DNA from: Mycolicibacterium sp. CBMA 226
Lineage (GTDB): Bacteria; Actinomycetota; Actinomycetes; Mycobacteriales; Mycobacteriaceae
Length of the DNA stretch: 64,000 bases
NCBI RefSeq assembly: GCF_009729075.1
Contig: NZ_VTGY01000001.1
Location: 1 to 64,000, forward strand
Direction: 5' to 3'
In this document: one piece after another, positions 1-9,332 of the stretch
Layout of the letters: each line of letters opens with the position of its first letter
Numbering within the stretch: the first letter of the stretch is position 1
Position numbers and translations under genes: made by a program
Notes under the pieces: generated by a model
Databases searched by the model: none
Told to the model about the DNA's origin: nothing
The model's input: the letters and a program-made list of their open reading frames with translations, nothing else

Positions 1-3
1 GAG

Positions 4-118
4 TTACGGCGGCAACAGCGGCAGGGAAACGCCCGGTCCCATCCCGAACCCGGAAGCTAAGCCTGCCAGCGCCGATGATACTGCCCTGCACGGGCGGAAA
101 AGTAGGACACCGCCGAAC
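4..118 (+). rRNA. rrf: 5S ribosomal RNA
   Basis: The segment reads as a complete mycobacterial 5S rRNA. The conserved core around positions 22-66 (gggaaacgcccggtcccatc, then ccgaacccggaagctaagcc) is present, and the 5' end (ttacggcgg) pairs with the 3' end (ccgccgaa) to form the terminal helix. It is the last gene of an rrn operon whose 16S and 23S genes lie left of the window. The exact ends are estimated from the terminal helix. Confidence 0.96.
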
Positions 119-128
119 ACAAATTAGC

Positions 129-166
129 CCTCAGCCCCCGATGAAAATCGGGGGCTGAGGCATTTT
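129..166 (+). terminator. Intrinsic terminator of the rRNA operon
   Basis: A perfect 14-bp stem (129-142 with 147-160) closes on a GAAA tetraloop and is followed by a short T-rich run (163-166, then gtgttt). It lies 11 bases after the 5S gene and is the expected terminator of the rrn operon. Confidence 0.92.
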
Positions 167-230
167 GTGTTTCTGACGCTTTTTCAATTCGGCGCCGCGT
201 CATTCCGCGGCGCCGGCCGACGCAATTCGA

Positions 231-740
231 TTAATCGAACAACGTCGGCTCTGCGGCTCCCGAGAGACTCTTTTCCAAGTCGAGCAGTAGCTTCTTGCGG
301 TCCAAGCCGCCGCCATATCCCGTCAGGCTGCCATTCGCCCCGATAACTCGGTGGCACGGCACGATGATGCCGACGGGATTGTGCCCATTCGCCAATCCGA
401 CAGCCCGTGAGGCACCCGGCGATCCGACCTGCAAGGCGATTTCGCCATATGAACGCGTCTCGCCGTAGGGGATCGTCAACAATGCACCCCACACCCGGCG
501 CTGGAATTCGGTACCGATGAGGTCGAGTTCCAGATCGAATTCCTGGAGTTCACCGGCGAAGTACGCGGTGAGTTGGTCGACGGCCTCGGGAAATGCCGTC
601 TCGTCGGCCTCCCAGCCGTCATGGCTCGGCTCATACGTCTGATCGTCCATCCGTAGATGCCGGATGCGGCCGTCGCGACCCGCGATGGTGATGGTGCCGA
701 CCGGGCTTTGCATGGTCCGGGTCTGCAGTGTGGCGGTCAT
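231..740 (-). CDS. ogt: Methylated-DNA--protein-cysteine methyltransferase
   Basis: This is a suicide repair protein that moves the alkyl group from O6-alkylguanine in DNA onto its own cysteine. The C-terminal half holds the family signature PCHRVIG with the acceptor cysteine, preceded by the winged-helix DNA-binding part (EFQRRVWGALLTIPYGETRSYGEIA, quoted here only as a landmark around residues 78-102). At 169 residues it is normal length. The ATG at 740 was chosen because it overlaps the alkA stop (ATGA) and gives a standard N-terminus; an upstream in-frame extension is not family-like. It forms a two-gene repair operon with alkA, as Rv1316c-Rv1317c do in M. tuberculosis. Confidence 0.95.
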   Translation of the reverse strand: MTATLQTRTMQSPVGTITIAGRDGRIRHLRMDDQTYEPSHDGWEADETAFPEAVDQLTAYFAGELQEFDLELDLIGTEFQRRVWGALLTIPYGETRSYGEIALQVGSPGASRAVGLANGHNPVGIIVPCHRVIGANGSLTGYGGGLDRKKLLLDLEKSLSGAAEPTLFD

Positions 741-2257
741 GCCTGCTCCTGTAGTGCTGATTGCGGCGAGGTGATGGTCAGTGGCGGCCATTGGTTGACC
801 GCATGGTCCAGGGAGGTCCAGAGGTGTTGGGTGGCGTATGCACGCCACGGGCGCCAGTGCGCACTGTGCTCTATCAGCTGGCGTGAATTGTCCGGTAGCC
901 CAGCTTGTTTGGCCGCGGCCTGGACCCCGAGGTCACTGGCGGGAAAGGCGTCCGGGTCCCCGAGCCCCCGCATCGCGATGACCTCGGCTGTCCACGGTCC
1001 GATTCCGGGAAGCTCGGCAAGCTGTGTCCTGGCCTGCAGCCAGTCCGATCCGGCGTCGAGCTCGAGTGTGCCGGTGGCAAGCGCGCCGATCAGCGCGACC
1101 AATGTGCGTCGGCGTGACTCCGGGAAGGCGAGGTGACTCGGATCGATCTCGGCCAGCTGCGAGATGGACGGGAAGACACGGGTCAAGGTTCCCACGGGGT
1201 CGCTGATGGTCGTGCCGTAGGCGTGCGCCAGGCGGCGGGTGTGGGTCGCTGCCGCCTTCATGGACACCTGCTGGCCGATAACCACTCGCAGTGCCAACTC
1301 GTTCTCGTCGACGGTGCGCGGAATGCGCTGCCCGGGTGCCTTGGCGACGATGGGGGCAAGGTGCTGGTCGGTGTTGAGGACGTCGATGACGGCTTCAGGG
1401 TCGGCGTCGAGATCGAGGAGTCGCCGGCACCGGGCGATGGCGGTGGCCAGGTCACGGAAGTCGTCGAGTATCAGCGTGCACTGGACATGGTCGACGTGCG
1501 GCGACAGGCCGACGATGCCGGTGCCGTTGGGTAGCCGGAGGGTACGCCGGAAGGTGCCGCCCTGGACCTCTTCGACGCCGGGCACCGCGCCGGCTGCCAG
1601 ATGGCCGAACACGCCTTCATAGGCGAAGGGTGTCCGAACCGGCAAGCGGACGGAAAGCGTTCCCGTGCCGGCGGTTTCGTTGGGCTCGAAGCGGGCCTGC
1701 GCCCGTTGCCGGAGTTCGGTCGGCGTCAGGGCGCATACTTCGCGAATGGTGTCGTTGAACTGGCGGATGCTGGAGAAACCCGCTGCGAACGCGACGTCGC
1801 CGAAGGGCAGCTTCGTGGTTTCGATGAGTACCCGCGCGGTCTGGCTCCGCTGGGCCCGGGCGAGTGCCAGGGGGTTGGCGCCCACCTCGGCTTGGAGCAG
1901 TCGCTCGAGTTGCCGGGTGGTGTAGCCGAGTCGGGCGGCCAGGCCCGTGACGCCCTCGCGATCGACGGTGCCGTCGGCAATCAGGCGCATGGCGCGGGCG
2001 ACCACGTCGCTGCGGACGTTCCACTCCGGTGACCCTGGCGACGCGTCGGGGCGGCACCGCTTGCAGGCCCGGAAGCCGGCTCGCTGCGCTGCCGCGGCGG
2101 TTGGGTAGAACCGGACATTGCGCGCGAACGGCGGCCGGACCGGACAGCTGGGACGGCAGTAGATGCCCGTGGTGAGAACGGCCGTGACGAACCAACCGTC
2201 GAACCGGGCGTCCTTGGACTGGACTGCCCGGTAGCAGCGGTCGAAGTCGTCGTACAT
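737..2257 (-). CDS. alkA: Ada-AlkA fusion: methylphosphotriester sensor and 3-methyladenine DNA glycosylase
   Basis: This 506-residue protein joins three modules. Residues 1-75 are an Ada-type zinc/methyl-acceptor domain with Cys34, Cys38, Cys65 and Cys68. Residues about 80-180 are an AraC-type helix-turn-helix region. The rest is AlkA: an N-terminal AlkA domain and a helix-hairpin-helix-GPD glycosylase core with LPGIGPWTAEV and the catalytic Asp in FPASDLG. The protein probably senses methylphosphotriesters, activates the adaptive response and removes alkylated bases. It is the promoter-proximal gene of the alkA-ogt operon, with a 4-bp ATGA overlap, and matches the mycobacterial Rv1317c layout. 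Auto-regulation is inferred from the family. Confidence 0.95.
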   Translation of the reverse strand: MYDDFDRCYRAVQSKDARFDGWFVTAVLTTGIYCRPSCPVRPPFARNVRFYPTAAAAQRAGFRACKRCRPDASPGSPEWNVRSDVVARAMRLIADGTVDREGVTGLAARLGYTTRQLERLLQAEVGANPLALARAQRSQTARVLIETTKLPFGDVAFAAGFSSIRQFNDTIREVCALTPTELRQRAQARFEPNETAGTGTLSVRLPVRTPFAYEGVFGHLAAGAVPGVEEVQGGTFRRTLRLPNGTGIVGLSPHVDHVQCTLILDDFRDLATAIARCRRLLDLDADPEAVIDVLNTDQHLAPIVAKAPGQRIPRTVDENELALRVVIGQQVSMKAAATHTRRLAHAYGTTISDPVGTLTRVFPSISQLAEIDPSHLAFPESRRRTLVALIGALATGTLELDAGSDWLQARTQLAELPGIGPWTAEVIAMRGLGDPDAFPASDLGVQAAAKQAGLPDNSRQLIEHSAHWRPWRAYATQHLWTSLDHAVNQWPPLTITSPQSALQEQA

Positions 2258-2320
2258 GTCTTCGACAATGACATGCGGTCGACCCGAGTACTAGCGGAAA
2301 ATCGACATCAACGTGGCTCG

Positions 2321-2346
2321 CGAGACATATTTAATCATTTGTCTCG
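2321..2346. promoter_or_regulatory. Inverted repeat between alkA and the divergent secreted-protein gene
   Basis: Two perfect 7-bp arms, cgagaca (2321-2327) and tgtctcg (2340-2346), are separated by 12 AT-rich bases. The element lies 64 bp upstream of the alkA start codon and 72 bp upstream of the rightward gene, so it could be an operator for either. No regulator is recognisable from the motif. Confidence 0.4.
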
Positions 2347-2353
2347 TAAATGG

Positions 2354-2396
2354 CTGACTTGCGAGTGTGGCCCTGTTATAACTGGAACGCGTTCTA
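2354..2396 (+). promoter_or_regulatory. Putative sigma-A promoter with overlapping KstR-like operator
   Basis: A -35-like ctgact (2354-2359) and a -10-like tataac (2377-2382) are separated by 17 bp. Directly after lies tggaacgcgttcta (2383-2396), which fits the published KstR consensus TNNAACNNGTTNNA exactly and is an almost perfect palindrome. Its position over the likely transcription start would fit repression relieved by a sterol-derived CoA ligand. The promoter is inferred; the motif match is directly visible. Confidence 0.55.
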
Positions 2397-2417
2397 GTCG
2401 GGGTCCAGGGGAGTTGC

Positions 2418-4538
2418 ATGCCAATGAACAGTCGTGAGCAGTTGCCAACTGGCGCAGCCAGATTCGTCGGCCGGGTGGGTGCATTGGCGGTCGCGCTGGG
2501 AATTGGCGTCGCCGTGGCGAGCAGCCCTGGTGTCGCCTTGGCCGCGCCGAGCGATGCCGGTGGGTCGTCGGACAGCCACACCAAAGGCGACGGCAACGCC
2601 AAGGGCGACGGCAACGCCAAGGGCGACGGGGACAAATCCGACGCGAACAAGCCGAAGACGGATAGGAGCGCCACCGGCGCGGGTGTCCTGAACTCGGACA
2701 AGAAGTCGTCGAAGCGGCCGACGGGGAAGGCAGACGTCGCAAAGCCGGCGCAGGCGAAAGATTCAGCCGACACCGACAAGACGTCGGATTCCGACGGCAA
2801 GCCCACGACCAAGACGGCTGCCACCACATCGGTCGTGACGGCCACGCAGAAGCCCCCGACGGTGCAGACGGCGACGGTGGCGAATGCGGACACGCCCGTC
2901 AGCACCGCACCGCGGGTGCATGTGGCCGTGCCCGTGGCCTCGATCGGTGCGCCGATCGCGACGGCGACGGCGGCGGTGTCGCATGGGCTCGCGTCAGTGG
3001 GCTTGACCGGGACGGCGAATGCATCGGGGAACCCTGCGGCGCCACTACAGAATGCGGCATTGTCCGCACTGCTCGGCGTCACCCGTCGCGAGACCGCATC
3101 TTCTTCCGCGACAACGACATTGGCGGCCACGCCGACGACGCTCCCGAGCACCGCCACGGTGCTGGGGACGTCGCAGCAGTTGGCCGCCGAGCGGCAAGCC
3201 AATGCCATCGCGAACACGCTGCCGATGCAGTTCATGAAGTTGGTCCTGGGCTGGGCGTTCCATTTCAACGCCAACCAGCAGTACTCCCAGGTCGGCGGAC
3301 CTGACCAGCAGAATCTGGACCAGCTGGGGCAGGCGGTGAACGAGTACGCCCAACAGGCAGCGATGGAGTACCAACTGCTGGACTCCATGAACCCGACGGT
3401 GCTCGAAATGGTTATGCCGCCCCATGATTGGTTCGGTCAGTCCGTCACAGGTACCCGGATCCTGTATGACAATCCGGACACCATCTACCGGATGATGGGA
3501 GTCAACTCGACGTCGACGTACGTCATCACAGGCAAGTTCGCGCCCGGTCAGATGCCTGCTGAGACGACGTTCAGTGTGCTGACGGGCCTCGGCGGCACGA
3601 CGGCTGCCGTGCTCAATGCCAAGGACATGCAGATCGATCCGGACGGCACCTTCGCTGTGACGGTGAGTTCACGTCCGGCCGAGCCGGGGCAGACCAATCA
3701 TCTGCAGATTCCGACCAACACCACGTTGATCGTGGCCCGAAATACGTTGTCGGACTGGAATGCTCAATCTCCGATGAGTCTGTCGATCCAGCGGGTCGGC
3801 GGACCTTCGGACAGCTTGTTCGCCCAAATCGGAGGCTTTGCCATTCCCGGCCTGGGTTCGTTCGTGGCCGGTAATTCGTTGCTGACCAGCCTGGTCTCGC
3901 TCATCCCGCCGCTGCCGGTGATGCCGACGTTCCTGCAGGGGCTGGAAGCGTCGGTGATCCTTGCGCTCGGGCTGCAAATGGAGCCGCAGTACATGGACGT
4001 GGCGACCAAAGATTCGTCGGGAAAGACGAAGCCGCCCAACGTCTTCACCGACCCGGCGAGCAACGCCACGTTCCTGTCGACTCAGGTGCAGAGCCCGGGG
4101 TACTTCCAGCTGGCCAACGACCAGGCGCTGGTGCTCACCATCAAGCCCGGCGATGCGGGCTACTTCGTCGTGCCGGTGACCAACGACTGGACCGTCACCA
4201 AGAACTATTGGGATCAGCAGACGAGCCTCAACATCGCACAATCGGTGGCCAATCCGGACGGCAGCTACACCATCGTGGTGTCACCGACCGATCCCGGCGT
4301 GGCGAACTGGGTTTCCACCGGCGGCCTGAATCAGGGAACCATCTCGATCCGCTTCCAGGACATCGATCCCACCGGCACCAACCTGCCGAAGGTGAGTTCA
4401 CAGGTGGTGGCGCTCAGTGACCTCGGCACGGTCCTCCCGGCCGGGACGACGTACGTGACGGCGGCACAACGGCAAACAGCCCTCGATCAGCGCAAGGCCG
4501 GATTCGACAACCGCTTCACGCCCTATCCGCAGGTGTGA
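2418..4538 (+). CDS. Large secreted protein with low-complexity linker and DUF1214-like C-terminus
   Basis: A 706-residue protein with a Sec signal peptide (residues 1-45, ending near VALAAPSDA). A long Lys/Asp/Ser/Thr/Pro-rich linker follows (about 45-260) and includes a GDGNAK tandem repeat. Next comes a folded part starting at ANAIANTLPMQFMKLVLGW. The segments RILYDNPDTIYRMMGV and the final GSYTIVV...NWVSTGGLNQG region resemble the DUF1254/DUF1214 type of beta-rich envelope protein; this is a family-level impression, not a database hit. The start has a good Shine-Dalgarno (aggggag, 2407-2413). The upstream KstR-like box suggests sterol-linked control. The enzymatic role is unknown. Confidence 0.75.
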   Translation: MPMNSREQLPTGAARFVGRVGALAVALGIGVAVASSPGVALAAPSDAGGSSDSHTKGDGNAKGDGNAKGDGDKSDANKPKTDRSATGAGVLNSDKKSSKRPTGKADVAKPAQAKDSADTDKTSDSDGKPTTKTAATTSVVTATQKPPTVQTATVANADTPVSTAPRVHVAVPVASIGAPIATATAAVSHGLASVGLTGTANASGNPAAPLQNAALSALLGVTRRETASSSATTTLAATPTTLPSTATVLGTSQQLAAERQANAIANTLPMQFMKLVLGWAFHFNANQQYSQVGGPDQQNLDQLGQAVNEYAQQAAMEYQLLDSMNPTVLEMVMPPHDWFGQSVTGTRILYDNPDTIYRMMGVNSTSTYVITGKFAPGQMPAETTFSVLTGLGGTTAAVLNAKDMQIDPDGTFAVTVSSRPAEPGQTNHLQIPTNTTLIVARNTLSDWNAQSPMSLSIQRVGGPSDSLFAQIGGFAIPGLGSFVAGNSLLTSLVSLIPPLPVMPTFLQGLEASVILALGLQMEPQYMDVATKDSSGKTKPPNVFTDPASNATFLSTQVQSPGYFQLANDQALVLTIKPGDAGYFVVPVTNDWTVTKNYWDQQTSLNIAQSVANPDGSYTIVVSPTDPGVANWVSTGGLNQGTISIRFQDIDPTGTNLPKVSSQVVALSDLGTVLPAGTTYVTAAQRQTALDQRKAGFDNRFTPYPQV
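2583..2633 (+). repeat. 18-bp tandem repeat coding for GDGNAK units
   Basis: Three consecutive units of about 18 bp (2583-2600, 2601-2618, and a partial third unit 2619-2633) with near-identical sequence aagggcgacggcaacgcc encode the repeated peptide KGDGNA in the linker of the secreted protein. Copy number may vary between strains. Confidence 0.85.
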
Positions 4539-4539
4539 C

Positions 4540-4833
4540 TCAGTACTCGTGGTTCGGGCACTGCACGTCCACATAGACCGTTGCGGCGACCGTACCGCCG
4601 GGCTTGAAATTGCCCGGATTGTTCACGCCCGTGACCCAGCAGACATCGAGCGGTTTGGTGTCGAAGCCGTTGGTCCAGTTGATGTGCACCAGATAGCCCT
4701 CGGCCTGGAGATTGTTGATGACGTCGGCTGCCGAACCGCTGATGTCGTAGGTGTCGGCCGCGGCGTGCGGAGCGAGCGCGAACGACACGGCAAGTGCGCC
4801 GGCGGCGGCCGCCATGACGGTATGTCGCTTCAT
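4540..4833 (-). CDS. Small secreted mycobacterial protein
   Basis: The product is 97 residues, with a clear signal peptide (MKRHTVMAAAAGALAVSFAL, cleavage after AAADT region near residue 27). The mature part of about 70 residues holds two cysteines (in DVCWVTG and VQCPNHEY) that could form a disulfide. The pattern DVINNLQAEGY...VHINWTNG is typical of short mycobacterial exported proteins of unknown function. Alternative starts lie upstream at GTG 4839 and ATG 4842; the Shine-Dalgarno ggagg at 4846-4850 is best spaced for GTG 4839. It converges on the large secreted protein, with stop codons one base apart. Confidence 0.78.
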   Translation of the reverse strand: MKRHTVMAAAAGALAVSFALAPHAAADTYDISGSAADVINNLQAEGYLVHINWTNGFDTKPLDVCWVTGVNNPGNFKPGGTVAATVYVDVQCPNHEY

Positions 4834-4876
4834 GGTCACCATGATCCTCCGGATCTGTGTGAAGCAGATATGAATT

Positions 4877-6478
4877 TCAGGCCAGGACGGCCAACTGCGT
4901 CGGCTCGGAGAGCCCGCGCAGTGTGACGGTGTCGCCCAAAGCCCAGTGCGTACTTTCCGATTCGCTGACCGCGTTGAGCATGTCCGCCGCGACCGCCAAA
5001 TGCCCCGGCACGGACTTGGCGAGCTCGCACAGTCGGGCCGCCGCATTAACCGGTTCGCCGATCACGGTGTACTCGAATCGTTCCTTGGCCCCGACGTTGC
5101 CGGCCACCACGGTGCCGGCGGCGACGCCGAGCCCGGCCTTTAACTCGGGCACTTCGTCGCGCAGTCGCGTCGCAATGGCCCGGGCGGCGGCCAGTGCGTC
5201 GCCCTCCGCGCACTGCAATGTGACCGGCGCGCCGAACACCGCGAGCACCGCGTCGCCTTCGAACTTGTTGACGAACCCGTGGTGCCGGTCCACCTCGTCG
5301 ACGATGACGGCGAAGAAGCGGTTCAGCAGGTCGACGACCTCGACAGCCGGGCGGCTGGTCACCAGCTGGGTGGAGCCGATGACATCGACGAATATCACCG
5401 CAGCATGGCGTTCTTCGCCGCCGAGTTGCGGCTTTTCCTGCTCGGCGAGTGCGGCGACTTCGCGTCCGACGTGTCGGCCGAACAGGTCGCGCACTCGTTC
5501 GCGCTCGCGCAGTCCGTGCACCATCGAGTTGAATCCGCGTTGCAGCTGGCCCAGTTCGGTGCCGTCGAAGACGACCAGATCGGTGGTCAGGTCACCCTGC
5601 TCAACACGGCTGAGTGCCTGTCGCACAATGCGAATCGGGCTGGCAGTCAACCACGCGACAATCCACATCAACAATGCACCGAACACCAACGCGAACACCG
5701 CCAGGACCAGTACGGCGAAGGCGAACTGGGTTGGCGTGAGCGTGGATTGGGTCAGCGCGAACACCGCGGCCAGCAGCACGCCGAGCATCGGCACGCCCGA
5801 GCCGAACGCCCACACCACCATGGTCCGGCCCATGATCCCCGGCGCCAGCCGCGAGGGCGGCCGTCCGGCCTGAAGGGCATCGGCGGCAACCGGGCGCAGC
5901 GCAAACTCGGTGTAGAGGTTGCAGCTGGTGGAGACGACGATGCCGGGGAAGGTGACACCCAGCAGCAGTTTGGGGATGAACTGGGTGTCGTGCAGGGCAT
6001 AGAGCGTCGTCAGCAGCACAGCGCCGGCGCCCCACAGGAACAGCAGCACCCGCGTCAGCTGGCCTGGTGCACGGAGGGTGTTGCGCTGGTCCTCGACCGT
6101 CGGAGTGCGTTCTTCGATGGCCCAGCGCACGCTCTGGATCACTCTGTTGGTCGCCCACACGACGCCGATCAGGAAGGCGAACACGATGTACGCCGGTGCC
6201 ACGATCGTGGTGATCCACCAGACATCGGCCCGGAAGACGTTGGGGGTCGGGAACAGCACCGTCTCGATGAGAATCGAGACGCCGACGCCGATCATGTTGG
6301 CGACGATCACGAACGTCGTCAGGATCAGCTGGATGCGGATGCGACGTCGGCGCTGGGTTTCGGAGACGCGTCCCAGAATCCACGATCCGTATTCGGGTGT
6401 GGCCTGCAGGCTGGTACGCGGCGTGATGGCTTCCCGTAGCCGCGCCAGGCGCGTCGTCCCGGTTTGGTCCGCAGTCAT
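4877..6478 (-). CDS. Membrane-bound class III adenylate cyclase with HAMP domain
   Basis: A 533-residue protein of the Rv1318c/Rv1319c/Rv1320c type. Six hydrophobic segments occupy roughly residues 48-290. A HAMP linker follows ([21 protein letters not shown], about 283-330), then a class III cyclase catalytic domain (about 350-520) with [10 protein letters not shown] carrying the first metal-binding Asp and [14 protein letters not shown] carrying the second. It should make cAMP from ATP on the cytoplasmic face, with the membrane part sensing an unknown signal. M. tuberculosis has three tandem paralogues here; only one is present. It is divergent from nucS. Confidence 0.92.
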   Translation of the reverse strand: MTADQTGTTRLARLREAITPRTSLQATPEYGSWILGRVSETQRRRRIRIQLILTTFVIVANMIGVGVSILIETVLFPTPNVFRADVWWITTIVAPAYIVFAFLIGVVWATNRVIQSVRWAIEERTPTVEDQRNTLRAPGQLTRVLLFLWGAGAVLLTTLYALHDTQFIPKLLLGVTFPGIVVSTSCNLYTEFALRPVAADALQAGRPPSRLAPGIMGRTMVVWAFGSGVPMLGVLLAAVFALTQSTLTPTQFAFAVLVLAVFALVFGALLMWIVAWLTASPIRIVRQALSRVEQGDLTTDLVVFDGTELGQLQRGFNSMVHGLRERERVRDLFGRHVGREVAALAEQEKPQLGGEERHAAVIFVDVIGSTQLVTSRPAVEVVDLLNRFFAVIVDEVDRHHGFVNKFEGDAVLAVFGAPVTLQCAEGDALAAARAIATRLRDEVPELKAGLGVAAGTVVAGNVGAKERFEYTVIGEPVNAAARLCELAKSVPGHLAVAADMLNAVSESESTHWALGDTVTLRGLSEPTQLAVLA

Positions 6479-6542
6479 TGGGCGTCAGCCTAGTTCGTGG
6501 GGCGAGTCGGGACCGGGATTCGCTGCCCTTAAGGTAGGTCGG

Positions 6543-7223
6543 GTGCGTCTCGTGATCGCCCAGTGCACCGTTGACTACGTCGGACGTCTGACCGCACATC
6601 TGCCGTCGGCCCGTCGCCTGCTGTTGTTCAAGGCAGACGGATCGGTGAGCGTGCATGCCGACGACCGCGCCTACAAGCCGCTGAACTGGATGACGCCGCC
6701 GTGTTGGACCACGGAGGAGACGGCCGTGGACGGCGTTTCGGCTCTGGTGTGGGTGGTCGAGAACAAGGCCGGCGAGCAGCTGCGGATCACCGTCGAGGAC
6801 ATCGAGCACGACTCCAGCCACGAGCTTGGCGTCGATCCCGGTCTGGTGAAGGACGGAGTCGAGGCCCACCTCCAGGAGCTGCTCGCCGAGCACGTCGAGC
6901 TGTTGGGCGTCGGTTACACGCTGGTGCGGCGGGAGTACCCGACGCCGATCGGCCCCGTGGACCTGCTGTGCCGCGACGAGACGGGTTCGTCGGTCGCGGT
7001 GGAGATCAAGCGGCGCGGCGAGATCGACGGCGTCGAGCAGCTGACGCGGTATCTCGACCTGCTCAACCGCGACAGCGTGCTGGCGCCGGTGGCTGGCGTG
7101 TTCGCCGCCCAGCAGATCAAGCCGCAGGCGCGCACGCTGGCGACGGACCGTGGAATCCGTTGCGTCACTTTGGATTACGACAAGATGCGCGGTATGGACA
7201 ACGACGAGTTCCGGTTGTTCTGA
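6543..7223 (+). CDS. nucS: Mismatch-specific endonuclease NucS (EndoMS)
   Basis: The 226-residue product carries out the non-canonical mismatch repair that replaces MutSL in mycobacteria, cutting both strands at mismatches. It has the N-terminal DNA-binding/dimer domain and a C-terminal RecB-like nuclease core with GPVDLLCRD (Asp) and [21 protein letters not shown] (Glu-x-Lys and Gln). The C-terminal tail MDNDEFRLF fits a beta-clamp interaction peptide. The GTG at 6543 gives the canonical [12 protein letters not shown] start. It is the first gene of a pair with the small zinc-ribbon gene, whose start overlaps its stop (TGATG). Confidence 0.96.
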   Translation: MRLVIAQCTVDYVGRLTAHLPSARRLLLFKADGSVSVHADDRAYKPLNWMTPPCWTTEETAVDGVSALVWVVENKAGEQLRITVEDIEHDSSHELGVDPGLVKDGVEAHLQELLAEHVELLGVGYTLVRREYPTPIGPVDLLCRDETGSSVAVEIKRRGEIDGVEQLTRYLDLLNRDSVLAPVAGVFAAQQIKPQARTLATDRGIRCVTLDYDKMRGMDNDEFRLF

Positions 7224-7510
7224 TGCCTCGGCGACGTCCGGAGCGGCCGCGGCGCGACCCGCCGCCGCTACTCGGGCTGTCGTCGCGCCGCGTGGAGACC
7301 GGATCCGACGGGTACGAGTACGAGGTGCGGCCGGTGGCCGGATCGCGCGCCGTCAAGACCTACCGATGCCCGGGGTGCGATCACGAAATCCGCCCGGGCA
7401 CAGCGCATGTGGTGGTGCTACGGGTCGACGACGCCGAGGACCGCCGGCACTGGCACACGCCGTGCTGGGCGAATCGGGGCAACAGAGGACCGACGCGACG
7501 GTGGTCTTAG
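7223..7510 (+). CDS. Small zinc-ribbon protein (Rv1322-like)
   Basis: A 95-residue basic protein whose ATG overlaps the nucS stop codon, so it is probably co-translated. The middle holds YRCPGCDHEI and the C-terminal part HWHTPCWANRG. Three cysteines and the nearby histidines could form a zinc site. The N-terminus is rich in Arg and Pro. The same gene follows nucS in M. tuberculosis (Rv1322). Function is unknown; linkage to nucS suggests a nucleic-acid role, which is inference only. Confidence 0.82.
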   Translation: MPRRRPERPRRDPPPLLGLSSRRVETGSDGYEYEVRPVAGSRAVKTYRCPGCDHEIRPGTAHVVVLRVDDAEDRRHWHTPCWANRGNRGPTRRWS

Positions 7511-7530
7511 TTCAAAGCGTGCGCTGAGCG

Positions 7531-8004
7531 TCAGTGTCCTTTGGTGGCCGGCTCGACCAGCTCGATCAGGACGCCGCCGGCGTCCTTCGGGTGGATGAAG
7601 TTGATGCGCGAGTCGGCGGTGCCGCGACGCGGGGCTTCGTACAGCAGGCGGACGCCGTCGGCGCGCAGGCGCTCGGACAGGGCGTCGATGTCGCTGGTCC
7701 GGTAGGCCAGCTGCTGCAGGCCGGGGCCGCGGGTGTCGATGAACTTGGCGATGGTCGACTTCTCGTCAAGCGGGGCCAGCAGCTGAATCTGGGCGCTGCC
7801 GACCGGCGCGCCACGGACCGAGAGCATGGCCTCACGGACGCCTTGGTCCTCGTTGACCTCTTCGTGCAGGACGATCATGCCGAGGTGGTCGTGGTACCAG
7901 CGAATCGCGACATCCAGATCCGGCACGGCGATACCGACGTGATCAATAGCGGTCACGAGGGCGCTGGCCAGCGCCGGACGGGCATCGACGTGTTCGGTGG
8001 TCAT
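7531..8004 (-). CDS. mce: Methylmalonyl-CoA epimerase
   Basis: A vicinal-oxygen-chelate fold protein of 157 residues that interconverts (2R)- and (2S)-methylmalonyl-CoA, needed for propionyl-CoA disposal. The sequence starts AIDHVGIAVPDLDVAIRWY (metal-binding His), has the second half LQQLAYRTSDIDAL, and ends with INFIHPKDAGGVLIELVEP, the metal-binding His and Glu of the family. The ATG at 8004 was chosen over the upstream in-frame ATG at 8055 because it gives a normal N-terminus. It is divergent from fadA4, as Rv1322A is from Rv1323, and probably shares a regulated intergenic region with it. Confidence 0.92.
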   Translation of the reverse strand: MTTEHVDARPALASALVTAIDHVGIAVPDLDVAIRWYHDHLGMIVLHEEVNEDQGVREAMLSVRGAPVGSAQIQLLAPLDEKSTIAKFIDTRGPGLQQLAYRTSDIDALSERLRADGVRLLYEAPRRGTADSRINFIHPKDAGGVLIELVEPATKGH

Positions 8005-8087
8005 AACGTAAAGGTAACCTGATACGACCGAATTTGCGCCTGTGTGATCGGCCACATTGGCCGTTACAGATTTGTTGGAGGATGGAA

Positions 8088-9269
8088 ATGACGACCTCGG
8101 TAATTGTTGCCGGAGCCCGTACGCCGGTGGGCAAGTTGATGGGTTCGCTGAAGGACTTCTCGGGTAGCGACCTGGGCGCCGTTGCCATCAAGGGCGCGCT
8201 GGAGAAGGCCGGCGTCGACCCGTCTCAGGTTGGTTACGTGATCATGGGCCAGGTGCTGACCGCCGGTGCCGGGCAGATGCCGGCCCGTCAGGCGGCCGTT
8301 GCTGCGGGCATCCCGTGGGACGTCGCGTCGCTGACCATCAACAAGATGTGCCTGTCGGGCATCGACGCCATTGCGCTCGCTGACCAGCTGATTCGCGCCG
8401 GTGAGTTCGAGGTCGTGGTGGCCGGTGGCCAGGAGTCCATGAGCCAGGCGCCGCACCTTCTGCCCAAGAGCCGTGAGGGCTACAAATACGGCAACGTCAC
8501 CGCGCTCGATCACCTGGCCTACGACGGTCTGCACGACGTCTTCACCGACCAGCCGATGGGCGCTCTGACCGAGCAGCGCAATGATCAGGACAAGTTCACG
8601 CGGGCCGAGCAGGACGAGTTCGCCGCGCAGTCGCACCAGAAGGCCGCGGCCGCGTGGAAGGACGGTGTCTTTGCCGACGAGGTCGTGTCGGTGTCGATTC
8701 CGCAGCGCAAGGGCGATCCGATCGAGTTCGCCGAGGACGAGGGCATCCGCGGTAACACCACCGCCGAGTCGCTGGGTGGCCTGAAGCCGGCGTTCCGCAA
8801 GGACGGCACCATAACCGCCGGTTCGTCGTCGCAGATCTCCGACGGTGCGTGTGCCGTCGTGGTGATGAGCAAGGAAAAGGCCGAGTCGCTGGGGCTGACC
8901 TGGCTGTGTGAGATCGGCGCGCACGGCGTCGTCGCCGGCCCGGATTCGACGCTGCAGAGCCAGCCGGCCAACGCCATCAAGAAGGCCGTCGAGCGTGAGG
9001 GCATCACGGTCGATCAGCTCGACGTCATCGAGATCAATGAGGCTTTCGCCGCGGTGTCGCTGGCCTCGACCAAGGAACTCGGCGTCGACGGCGCCAAGGT
9101 GAACGTCAACGGTGGCGCCATCGCCATCGGCCACCCGATAGGCATGTCGGGTGCCCGCATCACGCTGCACGCGGCGCTGGAGCTGGCCCGCAAGGGTTCG
9201 GGCTACGCCGTCGCAGCACTGTGCGGCGCCGGTGGCCAGGGTGACGCCCTGGTCCTGCGTCGTCCGTAG
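8088..9269 (+). CDS. fadA4: Acetyl-CoA acetyltransferase (thiolase)
   Basis: A 393-residue thiolase that condenses or cleaves acetoacetyl-CoA. The nucleophilic Cys lies in [11 protein letters not shown], the second Cys in CGAGGQGDA and the catalytic His in [12 protein letters not shown]-terminal [13 protein letters not shown] is typical. The start ATG at 8088 has the Shine-Dalgarno ttggagg at 8075-8081, six bases upstream; the ATG at 8082 would abut it. Its neighbours and length match Rv1323. Confidence 0.95.
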   Translation: MTTSVIVAGARTPVGKLMGSLKDFSGSDLGAVAIKGALEKAGVDPSQVGYVIMGQVLTAGAGQMPARQAAVAAGIPWDVASLTINKMCLSGIDAIALADQLIRAGEFEVVVAGGQESMSQAPHLLPKSREGYKYGNVTALDHLAYDGLHDVFTDQPMGALTEQRNDQDKFTRAEQDEFAAQSHQKAAAAWKDGVFADEVVSVSIPQRKGDPIEFAEDEGIRGNTTAESLGGLKPAFRKDGTITAGSSSQISDGACAVVVMSKEKAESLGLTWLCEIGAHGVVAGPDSTLQSQPANAIKKAVEREGITVDQLDVIEINEAFAAVSLASTKELGVDGAKVNVNGGAIAIGHPIGMSGARITLHAALELARKGSGYAVAALCGAGGQGDALVLRRP

Positions 9270-9332
9270 TTTTTAACGAGGTGTGAACTACGCCTCGTAG
9301 TAGTCAGCCCGTCACTCGGGCACAATGGCGCC

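Noticed and set aside
2291..3388. 365-codon hydrophobic-looking frame opposite the secreted protein
   Set aside because: It is antisense to the low-complexity linker; the Ala/Val/Ser content comes from the repeat-rich coding strand.
9276..9298. Possible terminator after fadA4 (acgagg/cctcgt)
   Set aside because: Only 6-bp arms and no T-run after the stem; too weak to call.
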